Positions 41,813 to 51,149 of a stretch of DNA of 64,000 bases are shown here, in pieces. A program made the translations under genes and the position numbers. Numbering within the stretch: the stretch's first letter is position 1; every line of letters begins with the position of its first letter. Under the pieces are notes generated by a model. The model was given only the letters and a program-made list of their open reading frames with translations. It was not told where the DNA came from and did not search any database. Origin of the DNA: Burkholderia cepacia ATCC 25416 (GTDB lineage: Bacteria; Pseudomonadota; Gammaproteobacteria; Burkholderiales; Burkholderiaceae); the NCBI RefSeq assembly GCF_001411495.1, contig NZ_CP012981.1, forward strand, positions 2,852,001 through 2,916,000. Direction: 5' to 3'.

Positions 41813-44037
41813 AGGGCGTGCGTCGCACTGAGGAACCACCCACCATCTCGTTCGTCCTGGATTTTCTTCGGCATATGTGCATCTGCATCGGCCTTAACCC
41901 AGTCTGATAGAAACAGACCACTCATCTTCCCTTTCGAGAAGTACGACGCGTACTTCCGGTGTGGATTCGATTTGTCCATGCCTTCACCGAAGCGCCAGTC
42001 AGCTTCAATGCGCAAATCCTTCCAATCTTCGGGTGTCAGTTTGCACACACCGATTGCCACATCGTAGGCGAGCGCGTGCTCCGCGTGCATGGCGTTCGTC
42101 ATGATCGTCGAATGGTTCGTCGGATTGTTCTTCTCCGTCGCACCGAGATAGGTTGTCACGGTGGACGTCGAATACTCCTTCGCCTTGCCGTCAGCATTGA
42201 AGCCGGGTTGCTCGGAGGTTACGTTTCCATACGCGTCAATGAGCGAGCCATTTCCTTGCTCACGTTGGCGGACGGTCTGTCGCACGACCGCATGCAATTC
42301 GTACCGCATATCTGCTTCGCTATCCTCATTCCCAATCGGTGCCGCGCCCTTGTAGTTGTCGATCGCGTCCCCCGGCTTTTTGTTAGCAGAAGCCTTGTTT
42401 CTGTCGCGTGCGGCCGCAACCGGGTCATTACCCTCATTAAATTGGCTCGTTGCTGCGGGGCCGTCATGGACGGGTGCGATCGGACTGCCAAACTTCATTG
42501 CTACTGGGGTGAACGGGTGATCCAGCTTGGGCGCGTCGATCGGGATTGCCCACCATTCTGATGGTGTCGCATTGACCGCCGGCCGGAATATGTTTACGGC
42601 CGTTCCGATGCTTTGCATCTTCCAGATTCCCCACATGTCGTGAAGAGTCGTTCGGTTCTTTAACGACTTGATGAGCGAGAATCGTGCCTCGGGAGATGGG
42701 GGATACCAAAACCCTTTCGTCTTTCCTTTCTTGTAGCGCCAGTCATTCTTCGTGTAATCGTAAAATCCCCCGGGCTTCTGGCCGACCAGGTAGCCCGAAG
42801 CGAAGACTCGCTGCGTGAAGCAATCAGCACCGCCCGTAACCTCTATCTCGTACTCGCTCAAGCCACGCCAGCCGATCCCCTGGACCGTTGTCGCCGAGAT
42901 GACTTGATCATGCGGGCAGCAGTAGAGCGTGACGCGGCCAAATGTGCGATACGTGTTTCCGTAACCTGTCGGCCCCATGGAGGTCTTTCCCCATACCTGA
43001 AGGCCGTGCGCCTGTCGATCGTCCGCTGCCTTATACGGTTTGCCTTTTGACGACGTGGACATATTGGACATTTCCGGATCGATATCTTCTGGCGTCGGTT
43101 CTAGGCTGAACCGTGCCCGAATGATGTCGAAGAAGTTCGACAGCGTGCGGACCCGCGCTTCCCATGTCTCGCGGCCGCGTCGACCCTCTGCATCCTTTGC
43201 GCCGCGTTGAGTCCAGTTATCGGGCAAGTTGCTGTCAACCAAGCTGTACGGCGCGTTTGCCAATACATAGGCGTCGGCGACACAACGGCCAGATTTCCCC
43301 TGGCCATCCTTTACCTCCGGCAATTGGTCGCCGAGAAACGCGGCTGTGAGCCCGACTATGTTCCCTTGACTATGACAAACGACGGTGATCGGACAGTCCG
43401 CTTGCTTTTTCCTGATCGACTCGATCAGTTTCGCGAGACGCAGCGCAGCCATGACTCCGTATTGCCGGTTTGGCGTCGAGTACACCATGCGGGCATCAAC
43501 GGGGTTCAAATCCTGAACCTGTAGCCACAGGAATAGTCGATCGTTCACCCCGACGTTCCACAAATCCGGAAGAGTTGTACACCCATTTGCAAACGGGCCT
43601 CCCCCCCAGTAGTTTTGTTCGTTCAGGAAAATGTTGCCGCCAAACTCCTGCAGTTCTTCTTTGTTCGCCTTGTGTCCCCAACGGAAGTGGATGACCGGCG
43701 ACCACGACGGGTCGGGCTGCACGTAGGTTTGCGGCGTCATCTTCGGGTTGATGAAGCCGTCGTTCGTCAGGAACTTGACGTACTTGGCTGGGGTGAGTTG
43801 TCCACCTTCCGGTCCTTTGAACATCATCTGATCGTCGAGCCGCCCAAGGCGCCGGTTCAATCCCTTGCAGAGACCCTCTTCGGCCGGGCCGAACCACTCG
43901 CCCTCGGAGTTGACGCCGTGAACGAAGATCACGACGCCAGGGAGCGGCATTGGTTTGACCGCAACGAGTTCCTTCTTCTTGTTCGGCAGCATCGTACCCT
44001 TGGTAGTGGCTGCTGGAGTGCGTTGTGTTGTTGGCAT
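41809..44037 (-). CDS. tle3: T6SS phospholipase effector, Tle3 family
   Basis: A 742-residue alpha/beta-hydrolase effector with the DUF3274-type architecture of Tle3. The N-terminal hydrolase core has PGVVIFVHGVNSEGEW (oxyanion His-Gly) and the nucleophile elbow VVCHSQGNIVG with Ser223. The first Gly of the usual GxSxG is Cys here. A long C-terminal domain follows. It is expected to degrade phospholipids in target cells. ATG 44037 is preferred, but an alternative lies at 43992. The gene sits 21 nt after vgrG and overlaps tla3. Confidence 0.85.
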   Translation of the reverse strand: MPTTQRTPAATTKGTMLPNKKKELVAVKPMPLPGVVIFVHGVNSEGEWFGPAEEGLCKGLNRRLGRLDDQMMFKGPEGGQLTPAKYVKFLTNDGFINPKMTPQTYVQPDPSWSPVIHFRWGHKANKEELQEFGGNIFLNEQNYWGGGPFANGCTTLPDLWNVGVNDRLFLWLQVQDLNPVDARMVYSTPNRQYGVMAALRLAKLIESIRKKQADCPITVVCHSQGNIVGLTAAFLGDQLPEVKDGQGKSGRCVADAYVLANAPYSLVDSNLPDNWTQRGAKDAEGRRGRETWEARVRTLSNFFDIIRARFSLEPTPEDIDPEMSNMSTSSKGKPYKAADDRQAHGLQVWGKTSMGPTGYGNTYRTFGRVTLYCCPHDQVISATTVQGIGWRGLSEYEIEVTGGADCFTQRVFASGYLVGQKPGGFYDYTKNDWRYKKGKTKGFWYPPSPEARFSLIKSLKNRTTLHDMWGIWKMQSIGTAVNIFRPAVNATPSEWWAIPIDAPKLDHPFTPVAMKFGSPIAPVHDGPAATSQFNEGNDPVAAARDRNKASANKKPGDAIDNYKGAAPIGNEDSEADMRYELHAVVRQTVRQREQGNGSLIDAYGNVTSEQPGFNADGKAKEYSTSTVTTYLGATEKNNPTNHSTIMTNAMHAEHALAYDVAIGVCKLTPEDWKDLRIEADWRFGEGMDKSNPHRKYASYFSKGKMSGLFLSDWVKADADAHMPKKIQDERDGGWFLSATHAL

Positions 44038-44058
44038 GACCCGTACCCTGTCTCTCAG

Positions 44059-46845
44059 TTATGCGTCTTTCTTGAAAAACTTCACGACCACTTGTTCGAA
44101 CTGGTTGTGGTCGATCGGAGCCATCGTGCCTGCGCTGTCCGTCTGGCCGTTCACGATCTCGCCCGACGCTTTGTGGACCTCACCCACGTATCCTTCGATC
44201 GGGTTCCCGTCGGATGCCCGCACCAGCTTCGGCACGCGCCCGAGCGCCGCATGGTCGAACTTCGGCATGTCCGTGCTCATGCTGGCAGGTCCCTGCCATG
44301 AATGCCCGGCGGACTTCACGGTGAACTTTCCCGGGCACCCAAGCTCGATGTCGCTGCCGTGAAGTTTCAGGTAGGCACCACCGGATGTCGTAAAGACCAC
44401 CTGGTCGTTCGCCATGCCGGTGATCTTTCCGTCGGCCGCTGTGAACTGGATGTTCTTCGCCGAATCGATCTGCGTATCGTCGTTCTGGCTTTGCAGCGTA
44501 ACCTTGCCCTGGTTCGCGATCGCCGACACACCATCGCTGTGAGCGAACATCGCGACGCCGCGACCGCCGTGCAGGTTGATGCGCTGGCCGCTGGTCACCT
44601 GGACGTGCTGCTGAGCGACCTGATCGATGTTTTCGCCCGCGTACGTCACGTGGGTTTTCGGGGTGATAGCAACCGATCCGGCCTGCGCGCCGAAAGCCAT
44701 CAGCGCCTGTGAGCCGCTCCCGGTGCCCGCTCCAGCTCCGGTGTTAGATGCTCCGCCGGCGGGCGTCCAGCTCTTGAACGCGGCGGCGACAGCCTGCTGG
44801 CCGGCAGTGTCTGTCGCTTGCCCTCCATGTTCACCGGCATAGTCGCCCAGCGACTTGAACAACTCGGTGCACTCGCCGAGCAGTTGCAGCAGCTCGTCAC
44901 GATCAAGCTGCCCGCCGCTTGCCTGCGAGCGGGCATATGTTGTTAGCAAGATCCCTTGCGCGGCGCGCAGCGCTGCGGCCGCATCGGTGCGCAGCTCCGC
45001 ACCCTCGCCGCGGCCCTTCCCTTGCCCGTCCTGGCGCGGTTGCGTGAGGAAACCCAAATTCAGTTGGGAATGAGCGTGCTCGCTCGCAAGTTGGCTGGAA
45101 ATTTCTCCCGGCGTGTCGTCGAGCCGCAACTGGTTGTAACGCTGTCCCTTGATTTCCTTCGTCTTGATACCCGACACATATCGGTTGCCTGGCAGCGAAC
45201 CGGTGTGCGTGAACGCCGCCGGCGGGTTCGCCCCGTTGCCGAGGACAGCGATGATCACCAACCGGTCTGGATCGCCCCCGATCGCGCCGAGCAGGACCTC
45301 CATACCGATGCGAGGCAGAAACGACGCACCGAACTGCGTGCCCGCGAGGCTCGACGCCACCCGGATCGGCGCGCTGTCGCCTGCGTTATCGTTCGTGCCG
45401 GCCCCTTGCGCATGAGAATGATCGGCAGGATCCAGGCCTTGGATCCTCACGTAGACCCGCCCGAGCTCGTCGGTCACAACCTCATCGCCGTCGCGCGTGA
45501 CGATGACCCCGGTCAGCAAATGGACGGGTGGCAGGTCAATTCTGGGATCGTATGCCGGCGTAATCGGGACGCCGCGGCGCACGCACGTAAAGGTATTTTC
45601 GTAGCGCGTATCCGATTCAGCGGACGACGGGGCCAGTTGGGCCGGCGAAGGCGATACGAGGTTCTTGCTCGCAGCAAAGAGCTGCTGCACGCGTTCGGTC
45701 AGCCCCTTCGGGAGATTGTTCGAGACGTCGTGACGAATCGACGTGACGACGAACTGCCGCTTGTCGGCCGACAGCATGTCCAGGTCGGGGTCACCCGTCA
45801 GCGTGATCCAGGTGCCGACGGCGAGATCGCGGATCCCGCTCGCGCCATCGTACTGTTCAGCTTCGAATTGGTGCGCCAGCATACGCGAGCGCGTAAGGCG
45901 ATCGTGGTCGTCCCATGAGTCGCCTGCGTGCGGGACATCGATCGCCACGTCGGTCAGGAGCGTCGCCAGATCGTTACCGGCATCGCCCTGGTCGACTTCG
46001 CCCGCCACGGTCGACTCGTCAATACGCGCCTTCTTGTAGTCCCATGATGGTCGACTCGCTGCGCCCGGCACCAGGCGCGCATGCAGCGCGAACAGCGTGA
46101 CCGTATCGCGCTCTTCGGTTCCAGCGTCGCGTGGGTGTAGACGCACCGTTCCGGCCGGTGCTTCCTGCAACGAGTCAGGATTGTCGCAACAGACCAAAGT
46201 GTGAACAGGGGTGTCATCTTCGGAGGTCGAGCCGCCCTTGGCGGGCCCTGCCTTGACGAAGACCGAAATCCCTTCTCGACGCAACAAGCGCCGCACAAAC
46301 GCTGCGTCCGGCTCGTTCACCTGGCGCGTCAATTCCCGGGCCGGATAGCGATCGCGATTCAGGAATGACAGGTCGAATTCGAAGGCTCGCGCGAGTGCCG
46401 GGCTACGCTGGCGCCATTCGTTGAACATCACCGTGAGGACGTCAACGACGCTCTGCTTGCGGAAGACGCGCGAGTTCGTCCGTTTGTTCATCAGTGACAA
46501 CGCATCACAAACGGTCAGCTGGTAAACGCACAGCTCGCCATCGCTTTGTCCGACTTGCACGTTCTCAACGATCGCGTTGATCATCTGCAGCTGGCCGCGG
46601 TCGGTTACCAGTCGCAATGAGACAGGCACGCCGATAAACAGCTTGGGCGGTAGGTCGTGTCGTGTCGATACGCACGTGAGATGGCCGTGGATGCCGGTCA
46701 TCAGCCCTTCGTGAACGTTTGCGTGCTGAAGCGCAAGCAAGCGCCCCAACGTCCCTTGCAGCCGCCCGAAATTCAAAGCGACCGGACGTCGGTTCCAGTC
46801 GACCGCGCCCGACGCGAAGCTACTAAGTGTGTCGCTGATGCTCAC
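44059..46845 (-). CDS. vgrG: VgrG spike protein with C-terminal TTR-like tail
   Basis: A 928-residue type VI secretion spike. The N-terminal gp27-like base (RPVALNFGRLQGTLG, then RREGISVF) is followed by the gp5 OB/beta-helix part (DELGRVYVRIQGLDP, FLPRIGMEVLLGAIGGDPDRLVI), a DUF2345 extension (TLQSQNDDTQIDSAKNIQFTAADGKI) and a C-terminal transthyretin-like tail (about the last 60 residues, SDGNPIEGYVGEVHKASGEIV). Such tails bind Tle effectors. GTG at 46845 has a good RBS (GAGAGG); an ATG-less upstream extension to 46887 is possible. It heads the Tle3 module. Confidence 0.88.
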   Translation of the reverse strand: MSISDTLSSFASGAVDWNRRPVALNFGRLQGTLGRLLALQHANVHEGLMTGIHGHLTCVSTRHDLPPKLFIGVPVSLRLVTDRGQLQMINAIVENVQVGQSDGELCVYQLTVCDALSLMNKRTNSRVFRKQSVVDVLTVMFNEWRQRSPALARAFEFDLSFLNRDRYPARELTRQVNEPDAAFVRRLLRREGISVFVKAGPAKGGSTSEDDTPVHTLVCCDNPDSLQEAPAGTVRLHPRDAGTEERDTVTLFALHARLVPGAASRPSWDYKKARIDESTVAGEVDQGDAGNDLATLLTDVAIDVPHAGDSWDDHDRLTRSRMLAHQFEAEQYDGASGIRDLAVGTWITLTGDPDLDMLSADKRQFVVTSIRHDVSNNLPKGLTERVQQLFAASKNLVSPSPAQLAPSSAESDTRYENTFTCVRRGVPITPAYDPRIDLPPVHLLTGVIVTRDGDEVVTDELGRVYVRIQGLDPADHSHAQGAGTNDNAGDSAPIRVASSLAGTQFGASFLPRIGMEVLLGAIGGDPDRLVIIAVLGNGANPPAAFTHTGSLPGNRYVSGIKTKEIKGQRYNQLRLDDTPGEISSQLASEHAHSQLNLGFLTQPRQDGQGKGRGEGAELRTDAAAALRAAQGILLTTYARSQASGGQLDRDELLQLLGECTELFKSLGDYAGEHGGQATDTAGQQAVAAAFKSWTPAGGASNTGAGAGTGSGSQALMAFGAQAGSVAITPKTHVTYAGENIDQVAQQHVQVTSGQRINLHGGRGVAMFAHSDGVSAIANQGKVTLQSQNDDTQIDSAKNIQFTAADGKITGMANDQVVFTTSGGAYLKLHGSDIELGCPGKFTVKSAGHSWQGPASMSTDMPKFDHAALGRVPKLVRASDGNPIEGYVGEVHKASGEIVNGQTDSAGTMAPIDHNQFEQVVVKFFKKDA

Positions 46846-46910
46846 TTCGGCCCTCTCAGTTTTATGTTCATGCCCGGGCGGCCACAACGTGGCCTTCCGT
46901 CAATTTTTGT

Positions 46911-47520
46911 TCAAACGGTCTCGACTCGCGGCACGAAGTGCCAGCACCCGGCTTCCGGGTTGTACAGCGCCAACTGCTCGGCATCGCCGGGAGGTACAAC
47001 GATCACATCGACAGCGTCGAGCGATCTGCCGCGTCTCTTGCCAGGCAAAGAGGCCTGCGGACTGGTGCAGTCGATCGAGCGTCGACCACGTCGCTGCTTC
47101 AATTGCTACCGCCGTTTGGTGCTGGCGCCATCGTGCAGCCTGGTCTCGAGCAACCCTGAAGAGATGGCCATCGTGATGCACGACGAGCCGGTTCTCGTGG
47201 GCAAGCCACGCGAGAGGCACTGTGAGCGGCCACGGTCGAGACCTGCCTGAATAGAGAACGCGCCGCGGCAGGCGACTCGACAGCAAGACGCCTTCGACTA
47301 CCTTTGCATCGTGTCGCAGCAGGAACACCATCTCCAATAGCGCATCGAATGGCGACAGGAAACAGCGAACCGCTGGACCGAAATCCGACTAATCGCCCAA
47401 CAATACGGACAAGACATCCATTGGTGCCGGCGTCGTCAGGACATAAACCGGGTGCTGATGATCCAGCGTCCTCATGGCGTCGATCGGAAATTTCCCAGCG
47501 CTTTCCAAATCAATCGGAAT
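46911..47520 (-). pseudogene. broken gene upstream of vgrG (in-frame stop and frameshift)
   Basis: One reading frame continues from about 47520 (IPIDLESAGKFPIDAMRTLD, then HPVYVLTTPAP) through an amber codon at 47389-47391. It goes on as SDFGPAVRCFLSPFDALLEM, LLRHDAKVVEGVLLS and WLAHENRLVVHHDGHLF. Near 47010-47035 the coding signal shifts frame to DAVDVIVVPPGDAEQLALYN and ends at 46911 with FVPRVETV. The whole reads as one ~195-residue protein with two lesions. The family was not recognised; its place before vgrG suggests a T6SS cargo or accessory gene. Confidence 0.55.
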
Positions 47521-47781
47521 CCCGCTATTAGACTATATGCCGATTTAGCAAAGCCATTCTAGACGGACTGCGTGACTCAGATCGTCAAGCTTTGTTACGG
47601 TGCCCTCGTGGCCGACCCGAGAATGCGAACCTTACAATTTCCGTTGATCCTTGCGAGAAATTCGGGAATCGAGCCATTGTGGCGGATCGATTATTGCGGT
47701 TCGTGTAAATAATAATCTGATTATCCACGCTGGTCTGCCGAACCGTAAAGCCGTCCCGCCTCAGTATCGCGCCAATCGCGG

Positions 47782-47845
47782 TGATCAGCATCCAATGCAC
47801 GGCCATGCTTGCCGCACCGGGCGAGTAATACAGAACGTAGGACAT
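47782..47845 (-). pseudogene. 5' stub of a glutathione S-transferase gene
   Basis: From ATG 47845 the first ~22 codons read MSYVLYYSPGAASMAVHWML, a typical GST thioredoxin-domain start. After about 47782 similarity is lost and codon use changes. This marks the right edge of the inserted T6SS island. The AT-richer stretch 47521-47781 contains no other supportable gene. Confidence 0.55.
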
Positions 47846-47966
47846 GGTTTGAATCCGTCTCCTTGAATTCGAATTGAGCATCGCGCCGTCTGCGAGACGT
47901 CCGCACGACGATCGCATTCAATCAACGCAACGCACGAAAACCACCTGCCGGCACTGCGTGACTGCG

Positions 47967-50900
47967 TCACTCCCCCACCACCTCAGCCTGACGATCGTCG
48001 CGCGTCGCCACCGCCGCACGCCGGCCGCGTCGCCCGGCCGACGCCACGACACGAAACGCCACCGGCGCGAACACGAGCCCGAACACCGTCGCCGCCAGCA
48101 CACCCCCGAACGCGCCCGTGCCGATCGATCGCCGGCTTTCCGCCCCGGCGCCCGTCGCCAGCACGAGCGGCACGACACCGAGCAGGAACGCCATCGACGT
48201 CATCACGATCGGCCGGAATCGCGCAGCGGCCGCATCGACCACCGCCTGCCGCAGCGGCACGCCATGACCGGCCAGGTCGCGCGCGTACTGCACGATCAGG
48301 ATCGCGTTCTTCGCCGCCAGCCCGACCACGGTAATCATCCCGACCTTGAAGTACACGTCGTTCGGCATGCCGCGCACGAGTGCCGCGGCGATCGCGCCGA
48401 TCATGCCGAGCGGCACGATCGTCAGCACCGACAGCGGAATCGTCCAGCTTTCGTACAGCGCGGCCAGCGCCATGAAGACCGCGAGCACCGACAACCCGAC
48501 GAGCAGCGGCGTCTGCCGCGCGGCAACCTGCTCCTCGCGCGCCGCATCGACCCAGTCGAAACCGATCCCGGCCGGCAGCGCACCGGCCAGCCGCTCCATC
48601 TCCGCCATCGCCGCGCCCGAACTCGTGCCGGTCGCCGCCCGGCCGCTGATGTCGAGCGACGGATAGCCGTTGTACCGGTTCAGCATCACCGGGCCGATCG
48701 TCCAGTGCGGCGCGGCAATCGCCGAAAGCGGCACCATGTCGCCGGTGCGGTTCGGGACGGTCAGCGCCATCAGTTGCGCATCGGTCGCGCGCGCGACCGG
48801 GTCGGCCTCGATGATCACCCGCCGCATCCGGCCCGACGCCGGAAAGTCGTTGATGTAGTTCGAGCCGAACGTGCCGCCCAGGAGCCCGGCGATCCGCTCG
48901 AACGGCACGCCGAGCGCATACGCCTTCGCGCGATCGACATCGAGCTCGATACGCGGCGCGTCCGGCAGGTCTTCGAAATGCACGGCCGAGAGCAGCGGAT
49001 CCGCCTTCGCACGCTCGGCAAGCTGCGCGCGGGCCGCCTTCAGCGCGTCGAGCCCGCCCCCGCCGCGATCCTCGAGCCGGAACGTGAATCCGTCGGAATG
49101 CCCGATACCGCGCACCGAAGGCGGCAGCGCCGCCTCGACGTCGCCGTCGAGGATCGCGCCGAAACGCGCGTTGAGCCGGTCGCGCAACGCCATCGCGTCG
49201 ACGTCGCGCTGCGCCCAGTCCTTCAGTTCCACGAACGCCATCCCGACGTTCTGCCCGCTGCCCGCGAAACTCCAGCCGATCACGCTCGTCACGTTCGCTA
49301 TCGCCGGCTCCCCGCGCAGGATCGCCTCGACACGCTCGACGACCGCGAGCGTACGCGCCTGCGTGGCGCCCGCCGGCAACTGGATCATCACCTGCAGTTG
49401 CCCCTGGTCCTCGGTGGGCAGGAAGCCGCCCGGCATCATCCAGTACAGCAGCCCGCACGCGATCACGAGTGCCGCATAGACGGCCACGACCATCCCGGTG
49501 CGGCGCACGGCAAACACCGCGACGCGGCGATAGCCGGATTCGGCGCGCGCGAAGGCCACGCCGAACCGGTCGGCCAGACGCGCGCCGATGCCGCGTCGCC
49601 TCGCCCGGCCGGTTCCGCCGCCGTGTCGCGCGACCGGCTTCAGCAGGTTCGCGCACAGCGCGGGCGTGAGCGACAGCGCCATGAACGACGACACCAGCAT
49701 CGACGCGATCATCGCCACCGCGAACTGCCGGTAGATGCCGCCGACACTGCCGGGGAAAAACGCCATCGGCACGAATACGGCGGTCAGCACCGCGGTCACG
49801 CCGACGATCGCCCCGCCGATCCGCTTCATGGCCCGGCGTGTGGCGTCGCGCGGCGACACGCCCTCCTCCATCACGCGATGCACGCTCTCGACGACGACGA
49901 TCGCATCGTCGACCAGGATGCCGATCGCCAGCACGAGGCCGAACATCGTGAACACGTTGATCGACAGACCGAACGCCCACATCGCGACGAACGCGCCCAT
50001 CAGCGTGACCGGAATCACGACGGTCGGCACCAGCGTGTAGCGCAGGTCGCGCAGGAACAGCCACATCACGCAGAACACCAGCACGACGGCCTCGACGAGC
50101 GTCAGCACGACTTCGTGGATCGCGATCTTGACGAAATGCGCGCCGTCGAAAGGAATCTCGACCGCGACGCCCGGCGGCAGCGTCCGCGACAACTCGGCGA
50201 GCCGTGCGCGGATCGCATTCGACGTTTCGAGCGCGTTGCCGCGCGGGCCGAGCTGGATGCCGACCGTCGCGGCCGGCCGGCCGTTCAGCCGCGAATAAAA
50301 CGAATAGTCGTCGCGGCCGATCTCGACGCGCGCGACGTCGGCGACGCGCACGGCCGAACCGTCCTGCTTCGACTTCAGCACGATCCGGCCGAACTCCTCG
50401 GGCGACGCAAGCTGCCCCTTGACCACGACCGTCGCGGTCAGCTGCTGGCCATGCACGAACGGCGCGTCGCCGATCGCGCCGGCCGTGACCGTCGCGTTCT
50501 GCGCGCCGATCGCCGCGATCACGTCGTCGGCGCCGAGATCGTATTCGCGCAACTTCACGGGATCGAGCCAGACCCGCAGCGCCTCGTCGGCATCCCACAG
50601 CTCGGCCGCGCCGACACCCGGCGCACGCTTCAGCTCGCGCAGCACGTAGCGGTTCAGGTAATCGCCGAGCTGCGCGGAATCGCGCGTGCCGTCGGTCGAC
50701 GTCAGCGTGACGAGCATCAGGAACGTGTTCGCCGCCTTGAACACGCCGATCCCCTGCTGGACGACCTGCTGCGGCAGCCGCGGCTCGACCTGCTTCAACC
50801 GGTTGTTGACGTCGACGAGCGCGATGTCCGGATCGGTGCCGGGCGAGAACGTCACGTCGATCTCGAGGTTGCCGTGACCGTCGCTGCTCGTCTCGTAGTA

Positions 50901-51128
50901 CAGCAGCCCGTCGGCGCCGTCGAGGCTTTCCTCGATGACGCTGCCGACGTCGGCATCGACCGTCTCGGTCGACGCGCCCGGATAAGACGCGGTGACCACG
51001 ACCCGCGGCGGCGCCAGGCGCGGATACTGCGCGATCGGCAACTGCGGAATGGCCAGCACGCCCGCGACGACGATCGCGAGCGCGACGATCCACGCAAAGA
51101 CGGGACGGTCGATGAAGAATGACGGCAT
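47967..51128 (-). CDS. RND (HAE-1 type) multidrug efflux inner-membrane transporter
   Basis: A 1053-residue AcrB/MexB-like pump with twelve membrane helices and two large periplasmic loops. The proton-relay Asp pair is present in helix 4 (GLVLAIGILVDDAIVVVESV). The N-terminus MPSFFIDRPVFAWIVALAIVVAGVLAI is canonical. No membrane-fusion or outer-membrane partner gene is adjacent; instead it follows tldE by 21 nt in the peptide-uptake locus. It must borrow partners from elsewhere or export to the periplasm. It may remove a toxic processed product, which is an inference from context. Confidence 0.9.
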   Translation of the reverse strand: MPSFFIDRPVFAWIVALAIVVAGVLAIPQLPIAQYPRLAPPRVVVTASYPGASTETVDADVGSVIEESLDGADGLLYYETSSDGHGNLEIDVTFSPGTDPDIALVDVNNRLKQVEPRLPQQVVQQGIGVFKAANTFLMLVTLTSTDGTRDSAQLGDYLNRYVLRELKRAPGVGAAELWDADEALRVWLDPVKLREYDLGADDVIAAIGAQNATVTAGAIGDAPFVHGQQLTATVVVKGQLASPEEFGRIVLKSKQDGSAVRVADVARVEIGRDDYSFYSRLNGRPAATVGIQLGPRGNALETSNAIRARLAELSRTLPPGVAVEIPFDGAHFVKIAIHEVVLTLVEAVVLVFCVMWLFLRDLRYTLVPTVVIPVTLMGAFVAMWAFGLSINVFTMFGLVLAIGILVDDAIVVVESVHRVMEEGVSPRDATRRAMKRIGGAIVGVTAVLTAVFVPMAFFPGSVGGIYRQFAVAMIASMLVSSFMALSLTPALCANLLKPVARHGGGTGRARRRGIGARLADRFGVAFARAESGYRRVAVFAVRRTGMVVAVYAALVIACGLLYWMMPGGFLPTEDQGQLQVMIQLPAGATQARTLAVVERVEAILRGEPAIANVTSVIGWSFAGSGQNVGMAFVELKDWAQRDVDAMALRDRLNARFGAILDGDVEAALPPSVRGIGHSDGFTFRLEDRGGGGLDALKAARAQLAERAKADPLLSAVHFEDLPDAPRIELDVDRAKAYALGVPFERIAGLLGGTFGSNYINDFPASGRMRRVIIEADPVARATDAQLMALTVPNRTGDMVPLSAIAAPHWTIGPVMLNRYNGYPSLDISGRAATGTSSGAAMAEMERLAGALPAGIGFDWVDAAREEQVAARQTPLLVGLSVLAVFMALAALYESWTIPLSVLTIVPLGMIGAIAAALVRGMPNDVYFKVGMITVVGLAAKNAILIVQYARDLAGHGVPLRQAVVDAAAARFRPIVMTSMAFLLGVVPLVLATGAGAESRRSIGTGAFGGVLAATVFGLVFAPVAFRVVASAGRRGRRAAVATRDDRQAEVVGE

Positions 51129-51149
51129 CGGCGAGTATCGGCAGCCGCG

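Noticed and set aside
47874..51122. A 1082-codon plus-strand frame opposite the RND gene
   Set aside because: Same antisense artefact: Arg/His/Asp-rich with no recognisable motif, while the minus strand encodes a clear RND transporter.
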